Shown here: positions 28,182 through 37,092 of the stretch, piece after piece
How positions within the stretch are numbered: position 1 is the first letter of the stretch
Layout: every line of letters starts with the position of its first letter
Assembly: GCF_005222205.1 (NCBI RefSeq)
Contig: NZ_CP032350.1
Coordinates: 1 to 64,000, forward strand
Source of the DNA: Azospirillum brasilense
GTDB lineage: Bacteria; Pseudomonadota; Alphaproteobacteria; Azospirillales; Azospirillaceae
DNA length: 64,000 nucleotides
Direction: 5' to 3'
Made by a program: the position numbers and the translations under genes
The notes under the pieces: generated by a model
The model's database searches: none
The model's input: only the letters and a program-made list of their open reading frames with translations
What the model was told of the DNA's origin: nothing

Positions 28182-29216
28182 ATGTCCAGCTCGAGCACCA
28201 TCACCGGTGGCGTTACCAACAACAACGTCAGCACCGCCTCCACCCTGGCGGGTGCCATTCTGAAGAACACCAGCCTCGTCGCGACGAAGGCGGATACCAA
28301 GGCGCTCGTTCTCGGCGACGACGCCCTGCAGCAGAACAAGGGCGTCGTGGCCCTCTCGAACGAGAACAACACGGCGCTGGTTCTGAACACCAGCACCGCG
28401 GCGACGCTGCTCGGCGGCGCCGGCAACAACAACGTCCTCGTCGCCAACGACGCGGCCGGCACGGTTCTGCAGGCCGGCACCGGCACCGGCCAGACCCTGA
28501 TCGGCGGCTCGGGCGGCCAGCTCCTCGGCACCAGCACCGTCGCGGGCGCCTCCGCCACCATCTTCGGCGGCTCGGGCGCCGACACCGTCGTGGCCGCGGC
28601 CGGCAACAACGTGCTGACCGCCGGTGCGGGCAACAACCAGATCCACGCGATCGGCGGCAACAACCAGATCTTCGCGGCCGGCAACGACACCGTCTTCGCG
28701 GCGGGCGGCAACGCCACCATCGGTGCGGGCACGGGCAACGCGCAGCTCCTGATCACCGGCGGCAACAACCTGATCGCCGGCGGCCAGGGCAACACCACCA
28801 TCGCTTCGGCGGCGGGCAACAACACGATCTTCGGCGGCTCGGGCAACACCACCATCGCCGGCGGTGCGGGCAACGACCTGCTGATCGGTTCCACCGCGAA
28901 GTCGGGCAAGGCCGTCATCGGCGGCTTCGACGGCAACGACACGATCATCGGCGGCGTCGGCAACGACACGCTGTTCGGCGGCGCCGGCAACGACATCTTC
29001 GTGTTCAGCACCGTCTTCGGCGGCGGCAAGCACGTCATCGGCGACTTCAAGGCCGGCACCGACCTCATCGCGGTCCAGGGCTACGGCCTCACCGCGGCCC
29101 AGGTCGCGTCGCGCGTCACCGTCGCCGGTGGCAACTCGGTCCTGTCGCTGTCGGACGGCACGCAGATCACGGTCGCCGGCGTCACCAACCTGACCGCCAG
29201 CAACTTCGCCGTCTAA
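28182..29216 (+). CDS. Secreted Gly/Asn-rich RTX-like protein
   Basis: 344 residues, no Sec signal peptide, no Cys, few charged residues. Residues about 78-275 are stacked nonapeptide-like repeats. Near the end they are canonical calcium sites (GGAGNDLLI, GGVGNDTLF, GGAGNDIFV); earlier copies replace Asp by Asn (AAGNNVLTA, GAGNNQIHA, GGSGNTTIA), giving a parallel beta-roll with fewer calcium ligands. The last 70 residues (FVFSTVFGGGKHVIGDF, then LIAVQGYGLTAAQVA, ending ASNFAV) match the layout of C-terminal type I secretion signals. The ABC/HlyD pair at 58.2-61.8 kb is the likely exporter. Own terminator follows, so it is probably strongly and separately expressed; a surface or matrix protein is the best guess. 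Confidence 0.85.
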   Translation: MSSSSTITGGVTNNNVSTASTLAGAILKNTSLVATKADTKALVLGDDALQQNKGVVALSNENNTALVLNTSTAATLLGGAGNNNVLVANDAAGTVLQAGTGTGQTLIGGSGGQLLGTSTVAGASATIFGGSGADTVVAAAGNNVLTAGAGNNQIHAIGGNNQIFAAGNDTVFAAGGNATIGAGTGNAQLLITGGNNLIAGGQGNTTIASAAGNNTIFGGSGNTTIAGGAGNDLLIGSTAKSGKAVIGGFDGNDTIIGGVGNDTLFGGAGNDIFVFSTVFGGGKHVIGDFKAGTDLIAVQGYGLTAAQVASRVTVAGGNSVLSLSDGTQITVAGVTNLTASNFAV

Positions 29217-29236
29217 TCAGAGTCTCTGCACGACCC

Positions 29237-29271
29237 AATGGACCTGCCGAGCAATCGGCAGGTCCATTTTT
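29237..29271 (+). terminator. Rho-independent terminator of the RTX-like gene
   Basis: A 14-base perfect stem (29237-29250 with 29255-29268), loop GCAA, followed by a T-rich tail ending at 29271. It starts 20 bases after the RTX-like stop. The ATG at 29238 is inside the stem and is not a real start for the next gene. Confidence 0.92.
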
Positions 29272-29351
29272 ATGCGCTTTTTCTCTCTGCCTTTTCCCGG
29301 CAGGAAAGGCCGGTTCCAGACCATCCAAAGTCCATGGCAAGGCCTTCCTTC

Positions 29352-32300
29352 ATGACACCGTCCGGCGGATCGAAATCCCAGGCGCGGCGCCTGGACGTGC
29401 GGCGCCTGGAAGAGCGGATCGCCGCCGGGCAGATCGCTGAGGCGGAAGCCGTGGCGCGCGCCCTGCTGCGCCACAGCGACACCCACGCACCGGGCGCCAC
29501 CGGGCTCGCCCGCTGCGCCCTGGCGCGGGGGGATCTCGCCGCCGCGCTTCGCTGGGCCGAACGCGGCGCCCGGTTCGCGCCCAACGACATCGCCCTGAAG
29601 GCCTTCTTCGCCGCCCTGCTGATCGCCGCGGGCCGTCCGGCCGAGGTGCCGCCGCTGCTGGCGGATGCCGTCGAGCGGGCCGCCGTTCCCACCGCGGCGA
29701 TTGCCCTGGGACAGGCCCTGGCCCGTCTGGGGGCGATGGACCGGCTGGTTCCCCTTCTCGTCCGCCAGCTTCACCTCTTTCCGGTGAGCGTCGCCTCTCT
29801 GCTGGGCGACCTCGCCGACCATGTAGTTCTGTCCGGAGGCGCCGTCGGCTGGGCCGCCGCGGACATTGGCCTGCAAATCGTCGGCGCCCTCTCCGCCGAG
29901 GCCGGCGGTACCATCCGGGTCACTTCCGCCCGGCACGAGACGCTGCTCGTCATGGACCGCGCCTCTTTTCTGCGCCGCTATGGGCGGCCGGATGGCGACG
30001 GCCCGGTCCGCTTCATCCTGCCGGTGGAGGCGGAACGGGAGGGGGAGACGCTTTCCGTCACCCTCGACGGCGTGGCCCTGCTTGGCGCGCCGTTGCGCCC
30101 CCGGCGCCACCCCGCGGTCGAAGGGAGCGCCCTGCTGATTGACGACGAAGGAGCACCGGGGTCGTCCGGCGCGGCGATCACCGGTTGGGCCTGGTGCCCT
30201 GGCGATCCGCCGCAGTCCGTTTCCGTCCGGGTGACGGATGGGACCGGGCGCTCCGTGACGGTGTCCGCTGACCGTCCGGCGGAGGGTGTCCGCGCCAGAG
30301 GGGCGGAGGACGGCAACTATGGCTTTCTCATCGATCCGGCGGCCGCCGGCCTGTCTCCGGGGCTGCTCCATGTGACCGCCGAGCCGGGCGACCAGCCATT
30401 GGCCGGAAGTCCCCTGCCCTGGCCCGGTCCCGGACGGGCCGCGTGGTCCCCCGCGCCGATCGGTCCCATCCCGCCCCGCCCCGCGCGCGCGGCGCGTCCC
30501 TCGCCCGTCGTGGACGTCGTCGTTCCGGTGTATGGCGGGCGGGAGGAGACGCTGGCCTGCCTGCGCTCCGTCATCGCGGCGGACGACGCCACCCCCCGCG
30601 AGATCGTCGTCATCGACGACGCCAGCCCCGATGCGGACCTCGCCCGCGATCTGGCGGCCCTGGCCGGCGAAGGGCGCATCACCCTGCTTCGCAACGCCCG
30701 GAATCTGGGTTTCCCCGCCACCGTCAACCGCGGGCTGGCCCTGCATCCCGACCGCGACGCGGTTCTGCTCAACGCCGATACGCTGGTGTCCGGCCCCTGG
30801 CTGGAGCGGCTGCGCGCCGCGGCCTGGTCGGCGCCGGACATCGGCACCGTCACGCCGCTGTCCAACGACGCCACGATCCTCAGCTACCCGTCGGGCACCG
30901 ACCGCCCGCCGCCGCCCTCCCTGGCGGAGACGGCGGCATTCGACCGGCTTGCCCGGTCGGTGAATCCCGGGTTGCGGGTGGACCTGCCGACGGCGGTCGG
31001 CTTCTGCGCCTACATCCGCCGCGACTGCCTGGAGGAGACCGGGCTTTTCGAAGAACGGCTGTTCGGGCGGGGCTATGGGGAGGAGAACGACTTCTGCCTG
31101 CGCGCGCGCCGCCTGGGCTGGCGCCACGTCGGAGCCGCCGACCTGTTCGTGGCGCATGTGGGCGGCCGCTCCTTCGGGCGGCAGAAGGCGATCCTCGCCG
31201 CGCGGAACGGCGAGCTGCTGGAGCGGCTGCATCCCGGATACGACGCCCTGGTCAAGGAGTTCATCGCCGCCGACCCGCTGATGGCCGCGCGCCGCCGTCT
31301 CGATCTGGCCCGCTGGGCGGAGGAGAAGGGAAGCAGGCGGGCGCCGGCCGTTCTGCTGGTCACGCTCGCCGGCCGCGGCGGGGTCACCCGCTTCATCGAG
31401 GAACGGTCCGCGGCGCTGCGGGCGGAGGGTTGGCGCGTCCTGCAACTCGTCCCGGAGAACGCCGGGGATGATGAGGACGAAGACGAGGACGAGGATGGTG
31501 ATGAGGGGGACGGCGCGGGCCGCGGTTCGTCACGATCCATCGTGCCGTCCCGGGCGGCCCTGGCCGAGCGGCGCTGCCGGATCATGGTCCTGGACCGGCC
31601 CGATCTCCACGATCTGGTGTTCCGCACCCGCGCGGAGTTCGACGCGTTGGTCGACGCCCTGCGGCTGGGGGGAACGACGGCGGTCGAGATCCACCATCTG
31701 CTGGGGCACGACGCCGCGGTGCTCGATCTGGCCGGGCGGCTCGGCGTGCCGTACGACCTCACCATCCACGATTACGGCCTGATCTGCCCGCGCCTCAGCC
31801 TGGTGGACAAGACCGGCCGCTATTGCGGGGAGCCGGACCTGCCCGCCTGCGAGCGCTGCACCGCCGATCCGGAAGACCGGGCCGATCCCGACGTGACGGT
31901 GGGCGCCCTGCGCCGGCGCATGCGCGCCCTGGCCGCCGGGGCGCGGCGGGTGACGGCGCCGACCCGCGACGTGGCGGCCCGGCTGCTGCGTCACATCGAC
32001 CCGCGCCCCATCGAGGTCCGGTCCTGGGAGGATGTCGCGCCGCCCCCCGCCCGCCCGCGGCGTCAACGGAACGATCGCCGGTGGCGGGTCTGCACGATCG
32101 GCGCCGTCGGCATCCAGAAAGGCTATGAGATCCTTCTGGCCTGCGCCCGCGATGCCGCGGCGCGGAACCTGCCGCTGGAGTTCGTCGTCGTCGGCTTCAG
32201 CGAGAAGGACCCGCCCCTGTTCGAGACGGGGCATGGCTTCGTCACCGGCCGCTTCACCGAGGAGGAGGCGGTCGCCCTGGTGAGCGCCCAGGAGGCGGAC

Positions 32301-32641
32301 ATCGCCTTCCTGCCGTCCATCTCGCCGGAGACCTGGTGCTACGCCCTGTCCACCGCCTGGAAGGCCGGTCTGGAGGTGGTTGCCTTCGACTTGGGAGCGC
32401 TGTCCGAACGCATCCGTGAGAAAGGTGGCGGGCACTTGCTGCCACCGTTGCTGGAACCTGCGACAATCAACGACACGCTCCTGGGTGTCCTTGACGCTCA
32501 TACGCCGCATGGCGTAGCAATCGGGCGGTCCGTTTCCTTTCGGCCTACTTTCAGGCCAGACAGTTCGGCGGCGGATTCGGATGGTCCGGGCCTACGCCGT
32601 TCAACCTTTCAATCCCGCGGGGGGTCGTCGATGTCCGGTAG
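29352..32641 (+). CDS. Large bifunctional glycosyltransferase (GT2 + GT-B), probable C-terminal frameshift
   Basis: Start chosen at ATG 29352 (AAGG 10 bases upstream; ATG 29334 is possible). Residues about 10-150 look TPR-like, 150-370 are unrecognised, and about 384-680 form a rhamnosyltransferase-like GT2 (VVDVVVPVYGGREETLACL, VVIDDASPDADL, VLLNADTLVSGPWL, GYGEENDFCLRA). From about residue 675 a second, GT-B-like transferase follows (AGRGGVTRFIEERSAAL, ending SISPETWCYALSTAWKAGLE). An acidic run (DDEDEDEDEDGDEGD) interrupts it near 31468-31514. As written the frame continues into the next gene. One base missing near 32494 would instead give DRSYAAWRSNRAVRFLSAYF and a TAG at 32639-32641, with better GC at third positions; I take that as the true end. 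Makes part of a surface glycan in the cytoplasm. Confidence 0.78.
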
Positions 32642-33548
32642 CGTTGCGTCCGCAGAAGCCCATCCATCCAACCAGATCAAGGCGACGGCCCAGACCCTGT
32701 CCCTGGTCCCCGGCTTTTACTCTCTGCTGGTCACGGCGGGCGGCGGGGCGGCGGCCTCGGGTGAATTCCCCTTGCCCAGCGTCCAGCTGGCGGCGGCTCC
32801 GAACAACCTTCCCGGCGTCACCATCGAGATGATCGGCAGCGTGGCGGGCAACTGGCTGGCCAAGCCGGGCGACACCGTCATCATCAAGGTGTCGGGCGGC
32901 GCCGCGACCGTGGTCCTGTCCTCCTACAAGCATGTCGACCGCCCGAACGCGCTCCTGTCGCTTCAGTTCGCCCGCATCGACGACGCCCAGACCTCCGCGT
33001 CGCAAGCCGCTCCGGTGGCCGCCGCCGCGCCCGTCCAGGGCGCCCCCTTCCAGAACGCAGCGGTCCAGAACGCACCGGTCCAGGCTCCGCCGGCCTCGCA
33101 GGCCGTCCGTCCGCGCGCCGAGATCCTGGCCCATGTCCAGCGCCAGGGCGACCTGCGCTTCACGGATTCCAACTGGGCCGGCGCCGTCGGGCAGCGGCTG
33201 TGGATCGAGGCTTTCTCGATCACCCCGACCGAGGGCATCGCGCCGGAGGATCTGGAGTACAAGGGCCTGACCGCCAACGGCTGGGAAACCCCCTGGATCA
33301 GCGGCGGCGGCATGTGCGGCAGCCGCGGCCTGGGAACGCCGCTGATCGGCTTCTCGATCCGTCTGCGCGGGGCCGCGGCTGAGCGGTTCGACTGCGTCTA
33401 TGAGGGCGCCTTCGTCAGCGGCTACCGCTCTCCCACCGGGCAGAACGGCAGCCCCTGCCGCTCCGACGCCATCGGCGATGCCCTGGAAGGTCTCCTGCTG
33501 CGCTTCGTGGAGAAGCAGACCGGCGCCGTTCCGCCGCGTTCCTATTGA
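32631..33548 (+). CDS. Protein with three ChW-like repeats
   Basis: 305 residues from ATG 32631, preceded by a GGGGGG ribosome site. It is in frame with the upstream glycosyltransferase as sequenced, but the 45 codons before it look non-coding. Residues about 1-115 form an unrecognised beta-rich domain; 115-155 is a Pro/Ala/Gln linker with the repeated QNAPVQ-type unit. Then three related segments follow: AHVQRQGDLRFTDSNWAGAV, then GLTANGWETPWISGGGMCGS, then a third around YEGAFVSGYRSPTGQNG. Each is followed by a hydrophobic strand (WIEAFSI, LIGFSIRL, LEGLLLRF), the layout of clostridial hydrophobic W repeats. No signal peptide. It may bind glycan or the cell surface; function unknown. Confidence 0.7.
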   Translation: MSGSVASAEAHPSNQIKATAQTLSLVPGFYSLLVTAGGGAAASGEFPLPSVQLAAAPNNLPGVTIEMIGSVAGNWLAKPGDTVIIKVSGGAATVVLSSYKHVDRPNALLSLQFARIDDAQTSASQAAPVAAAAPVQGAPFQNAAVQNAPVQAPPASQAVRPRAEILAHVQRQGDLRFTDSNWAGAVGQRLWIEAFSITPTEGIAPEDLEYKGLTANGWETPWISGGGMCGSRGLGTPLIGFSIRLRGAAAERFDCVYEGAFVSGYRSPTGQNGSPCRSDAIGDALEGLLLRFVEKQTGAVPPRSY

Positions 33549-33568
33549 TCCGGAACGCCTCCAGGCCG

Positions 33569-34192
33569 ATGCTCAAGACCGTGCTCAACGTCGGATGCGG
33601 TCAGCGCGCCATCTCGATCCTCGGCACCTCCCTGCCGGCGGATGAGTGGCGGGAACTGCGTCTCGACATCGACCCGGACGTCGACCCGGACATCGTCGCT
33701 TCGATGACGGACATGGCCCCGGTGCCCGACGGGTCGGTGGACGCGGTCTGGTCGTCCCACAACCTGGAGCATCTCGACCCGCACGAGGTGCCGGTGACGC
33801 TGAGGGAGTTCCTGCGCGTCCTCAAGCCGGGCGGCACGCTCCTGCTGACCGTGCCCGACCTGCAGGCGGTGGCGAAGCTGGTGGCGGAGGATCGGCTGGA
33901 CGAGGCGGTCTACGAATGCAGGCAGGGCCCGATCCGGCCGTTGGACGTCATCTACGGCTACGGTCCGGCCCTTGCCGCAGGCAACCGCTTCATGGCCCAC
34001 CGCACCGGCTTCACCCCAAACCTGCTGGGGCGCCTGTTGCAGGAGGCGGGGTTCGAGCCGGTGGCGATCTGGCGGCGGGCGGCGGCTTACGAGTTGCAGG
34101 TCAAGGCCTTCCGTCCCCCCGCCTCGGCGGCGGCGCTGGAGGAGTTCGGTTCGCTCCTGCAAACCCCGGCCCTGCGAACCCCGGCGGGCTGA
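33569..34192 (+). CDS. Class I SAM-dependent methyltransferase (type 11)
   Basis: 207 residues from ATG 33569, 20 bases after the previous stop; the frame is open to a TTG at 33545. The start MLKTVLNVGCGQRAISILG is motif I. RLDIDPDVDPDIVASM supplies the acidic residue; AVWSSHNLEHLDPHEVPVTL and LKPGGTLLLTVPDL are typical type 11 motifs. The segment about FMAHRTGFTPNLLGRLL is the usual C-terminal cap. Found between glycosyltransferases, it most likely methylates a sugar in the same glycan. Confidence 0.88.
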   Translation: MLKTVLNVGCGQRAISILGTSLPADEWRELRLDIDPDVDPDIVASMTDMAPVPDGSVDAVWSSHNLEHLDPHEVPVTLREFLRVLKPGGTLLLTVPDLQAVAKLVAEDRLDEAVYECRQGPIRPLDVIYGYGPALAAGNRFMAHRTGFTPNLLGRLLQEAGFEPVAIWRRAAAYELQVKAFRPPASAAALEEFGSLLQTPALRTPAG

Positions 34193-34262
34193 CGCCCCTG
34201 GATCAGGCTCATCCAGGTCCGCGGCGGGTTGCGGGCCTTCTTTGCGGAATCGGCGGCACGCG

Positions 34263-35510
34263 ATGAACTATCTCTTTGTCCACCAGAACTTTCCGGGCCA
34301 GTACCAGCACATCGTGCAGCATCTGGCGGCCCAGCCGGGCAACCGCGTGGTCTTCATCTCGCACGAAAGCCCCGCGTCGATTCCCGGCGTGGAACGCGCC
34401 GTCTATCAGCCGTTTCGGACCGCGAAATCGACGACCCACCATTACATCCAGGAACTGGAGCTGGCGGTCGTCTACGGGCAGAGCGTCTACGAGGTCTGCC
34501 GCCGCCTGAAGGCCGAGGGATTCCGTCCCGACATCATGATCGGGCACAACGGCTGGGGCGAGACGCTGTACATGAAGGACGTCTGGCCGGACGTTCCGCT
34601 GCTCGCCTATTTCGAATTCTTCTATCACCTGCGGGGCGCCGACATCGGCTTCGACCCGATGATGGCGGTCACCGAGAACGACGGTCCGCGGGTGCGCACC
34701 AAGAACGTCATCAACACGCTGGGCTTCGAGGCCGCCGACTGGGGCCAGACGCCGACCGGCTGGCAGTGGTCGCTCTACCCCGACTACATGCGCTCCCGCA
34801 TCAGCGTCATCCACGAGGGCGTGGACACCACCATCGTCCGCCCGGACGCCGACGCCTGGTTGCGTCTGCCGTCGGGCCTGACGCTGACGCCCAAGGACGA
34901 GGTCATCACCTACGTCGCCCGCAACCTGGAGCCCTACCGCGGCTTCCACGTCTTCATGCGCGCCCTGCCGGGCATCCTGAAGCGGCGGCCCAAGGCCCAT
35001 GTGCTGATCGTCGGCGGCGACGAGGTCAGCTATGGGCAGGTGTCCCCCGACGGACGGAGCTACCGCGACATCCTGATGGCCGAGCTCGGTTCGGGGATCG
35101 ACCGGAACCGCGTGCATTTCCTGGGCAAGCTTCCTTACGGCACCTACCTGACGGTGCTCCGCGTCTCGTCGGCGCACGTCTACCTGACCTACCCCTTCGT
35201 TCTGTCCTGGTCCTTCCTGGAGGCCATGGCGGCGGGCTGCCTGGTCATCGGTTCCGCCACCATCCCGGTGGAGGAGGTGCTGCGCGACCGGCAGAACGGC
35301 CTGCTGGTGGACTTCTTCGACGGGGCGGCCCTGGCCGACCGCATCGACGAGGTGTTCGAGCATCCCGACCGGATGCAGACGCTGCGCGACCGGGCGCGGC
35401 GGACGGCGGTGGAGAATTACGATCTCCGCACCGTCACCCTGCCCCGCCACCTCGCCCTGATCGACGATCTGATCGCCGGGCGGAACCCCGCGGAAAGGAC
35501 GCCGAAATGA
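34263..35510 (+). CDS. Family 4 glycosyltransferase (Glyco_trans_4_3 type)
   Basis: 415 residues from ATG 34263. MNYLFVHQNFPGQYQHIVQHL is the N-terminal signature of the group with HQNFPGQ. The DxMxGHNGWGE region and the C-terminal Rossmann half (VITYVARNLEPYRGFHVFM, LIVGGDEVSYGQ, VYLTYPFVLSWSFLEAMAAG) are complete, with the catalytic E-x7-E in the last block. NDP-sugar transferase, cytoplasmic. The stop overlaps the next gene's ATG by four bases. Confidence 0.88.
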   Translation: MNYLFVHQNFPGQYQHIVQHLAAQPGNRVVFISHESPASIPGVERAVYQPFRTAKSTTHHYIQELELAVVYGQSVYEVCRRLKAEGFRPDIMIGHNGWGETLYMKDVWPDVPLLAYFEFFYHLRGADIGFDPMMAVTENDGPRVRTKNVINTLGFEAADWGQTPTGWQWSLYPDYMRSRISVIHEGVDTTIVRPDADAWLRLPSGLTLTPKDEVITYVARNLEPYRGFHVFMRALPGILKRRPKAHVLIVGGDEVSYGQVSPDGRSYRDILMAELGSGIDRNRVHFLGKLPYGTYLTVLRVSSAHVYLTYPFVLSWSFLEAMAAGCLVIGSATIPVEEVLRDRQNGLLVDFFDGAALADRIDEVFEHPDRMQTLRDRARRTAVENYDLRTVTLPRHLALIDDLIAGRNPAERTPK

Positions 35511-37060
35511 ACGCGTGGAGCGACGGCTACAACGCCGACATCGCCTACACCCACGGTGCCTACCGCGAGCTGTCGCCCGGTTACCTGTCCTATGTCTGCC
35601 TGCTGAACGGTGTCCGCCCGCCGCGCACCGACCGGCCCTTCCGCTATTGCGAGCTGGGCTGCGGCCAGGGCGTGACCCTGAACATCCTGGCGGCGACCCA
35701 CCCTCACGGGCGCTTCACCGGGATCGACTTCAACCCGCTGCACGTCGCCGGCGCGCGCCGGCTGGCCGAGGACGCCGGGCTGGCCAACGTGGCCTTCCAT
35801 GAGCGCAGCTTCCAGGAGGTGGTCGCCGGCGCGCTGCCCGCGGAGGAGGCCGGCGAGGGCTTCGACTTCATCGTCCTGCACGGCGTCTACAGCTGGGTCA
35901 GCCCGGAGAACCGCCGGGCCGTGGTGGACATCCTGGAGAGGATGCTGAAGCCCGGCGGGCTGGTCTTCATCAGCTACAACGCCATGCCGGGCTGGGCGCC
36001 GGTGCTGCCCCTGCAGAAGATGATGCTGGCCCACGCCGCGGCCAACCCGGCCCGCAGCGACCGCCAGTTCGATGCGGCCCTGGCCTTCATCAACCGGCTG
36101 AACGAGGCCGGCGCCGGCTATTTCGCCATCAATCCCACCGTCGCGCAGCATCTCGGGACGATCGCCACCCAGAACCGCCAGTATCTGACCCACGAATATC
36201 TGAACACCCATTGGGAGCCGCTGAGCCACAGTCAGGTGGCGCAGGACATGGCGCGGGCGAAGCTGGGCTATGCCTGTTCCGCCAACATCCCGCACAATTT
36301 CGACGAGCTGTCGGTGCGCCCGGAACTGCGGCCCATCCTGGCCGAGATCGCCGACCCGGTGATGGCGGAAACGGTGCGCGACTTCGCCATGAACCAGGTG
36401 TTCCGCCGCGACATCTACATCCGTGGCCTGGACCGGATGCCTGCCGCCGAGGCCGCCGGCGCGCTCCGCCGCCTCCGCTTCACCCTGACGGTTCCGCGCG
36501 AGAAGGCCAGCCTGGCGATTCCGGTGCCGTTGGGCGAGTTGCGCCATGACGAAAGCCTCGGCCTGCCGATCCTGGACGCGCTCGCCACGGGCACGCCGAG
36601 CCTGGGCGCGATCGAAGCGATGCCGGAAATGGCCCGTCACGACTTCGGGACCATCTCCCGTTTCCTGGCCCTTCTGGTCTCCGCCAACCACGCCCACCCC
36701 TTGGCGGAGCTTTCGGAGACCGCGCGCGAGGCGTCCCTCCGGCTCAACCGGGCGATCGCCCAGCGCATGCTGATCGACGAGAGCCTGTTCTTCCTGGCCG
36801 CGCCCACGGTCGGGCTGGGCATCGGGGCCGACGCCATGGAACGCCTCGTCCTGGCCGGGCTGCTGTCCGGGCAGCCGCTGGACGTCCAGCCGCTTGCCGG
36901 CTTCGTGACGGACGCCCTGCGCGCTCTGGGCCGCTCGGCCGTCGCGGAGGACGGGTCGGCCATTTCCGATCCCGTGGCCATGCGCTCTCTGGTCACACTG
37001 AGGCTGGCCGACTTCCTGCCGCACAAGCTGCCGGTGTGGCAGCGGCTCGGCATCCTGTGA
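35507..37060 (+). CDS. Methyltransferase with regulatory domain
   Basis: 517 residues. Residues 1-190: class I SAM domain with FRYCELGCGQGVTLNILAA, FTGIDFNPLHVAGA, FIVLHGVYSWVSPENRRAV and LKPGGLVFISYNAMPGW. After about 215 comes the methyltransferase regulatory domain (YLTHEYLNTHWEPLSHSQVA), followed by a helical C-terminal domain to residue 517. Three-part proteins like this are found in polysaccharide loci and methylate unknown carbohydrate substrates. ATGA overlap with the GT4 gene shows co-translation. It ends 33 bases before the convergent oxidoreductase. Confidence 0.88.
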   Translation: MNAWSDGYNADIAYTHGAYRELSPGYLSYVCLLNGVRPPRTDRPFRYCELGCGQGVTLNILAATHPHGRFTGIDFNPLHVAGARRLAEDAGLANVAFHERSFQEVVAGALPAEEAGEGFDFIVLHGVYSWVSPENRRAVVDILERMLKPGGLVFISYNAMPGWAPVLPLQKMMLAHAAANPARSDRQFDAALAFINRLNEAGAGYFAINPTVAQHLGTIATQNRQYLTHEYLNTHWEPLSHSQVAQDMARAKLGYACSANIPHNFDELSVRPELRPILAEIADPVMAETVRDFAMNQVFRRDIYIRGLDRMPAAEAAGALRRLRFTLTVPREKASLAIPVPLGELRHDESLGLPILDALATGTPSLGAIEAMPEMARHDFGTISRFLALLVSANHAHPLAELSETAREASLRLNRAIAQRMLIDESLFFLAAPTVGLGIGADAMERLVLAGLLSGQPLDVQPLAGFVTDALRALGRSAVAEDGSAISDPVAMRSLVTLRLADFLPHKLPVWQRLGIL

Positions 37061-37092
37061 CGGTGGGCTGAAGGCGTCTGGCGACGGAACCG

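Noticed and set aside
29238..29351. Start of the large glycosyltransferase at ATG 29238
   Set aside because: That ATG is inside the terminator stem of the preceding gene and the following codons are not protein-like.
29217..31445. A 742-codon minus-strand open frame
   Set aside because: Antisense of the large glycosyltransferase and overlaps the terminator; composition is typical shadow text rich in Arg, Gly and Gln.
34229..35506. N-terminal extension of the regulatory-domain methyltransferase
   Set aside because: This part is an off-frame reading of the GT4 gene; the true start is the overlapping ATG at 35507.
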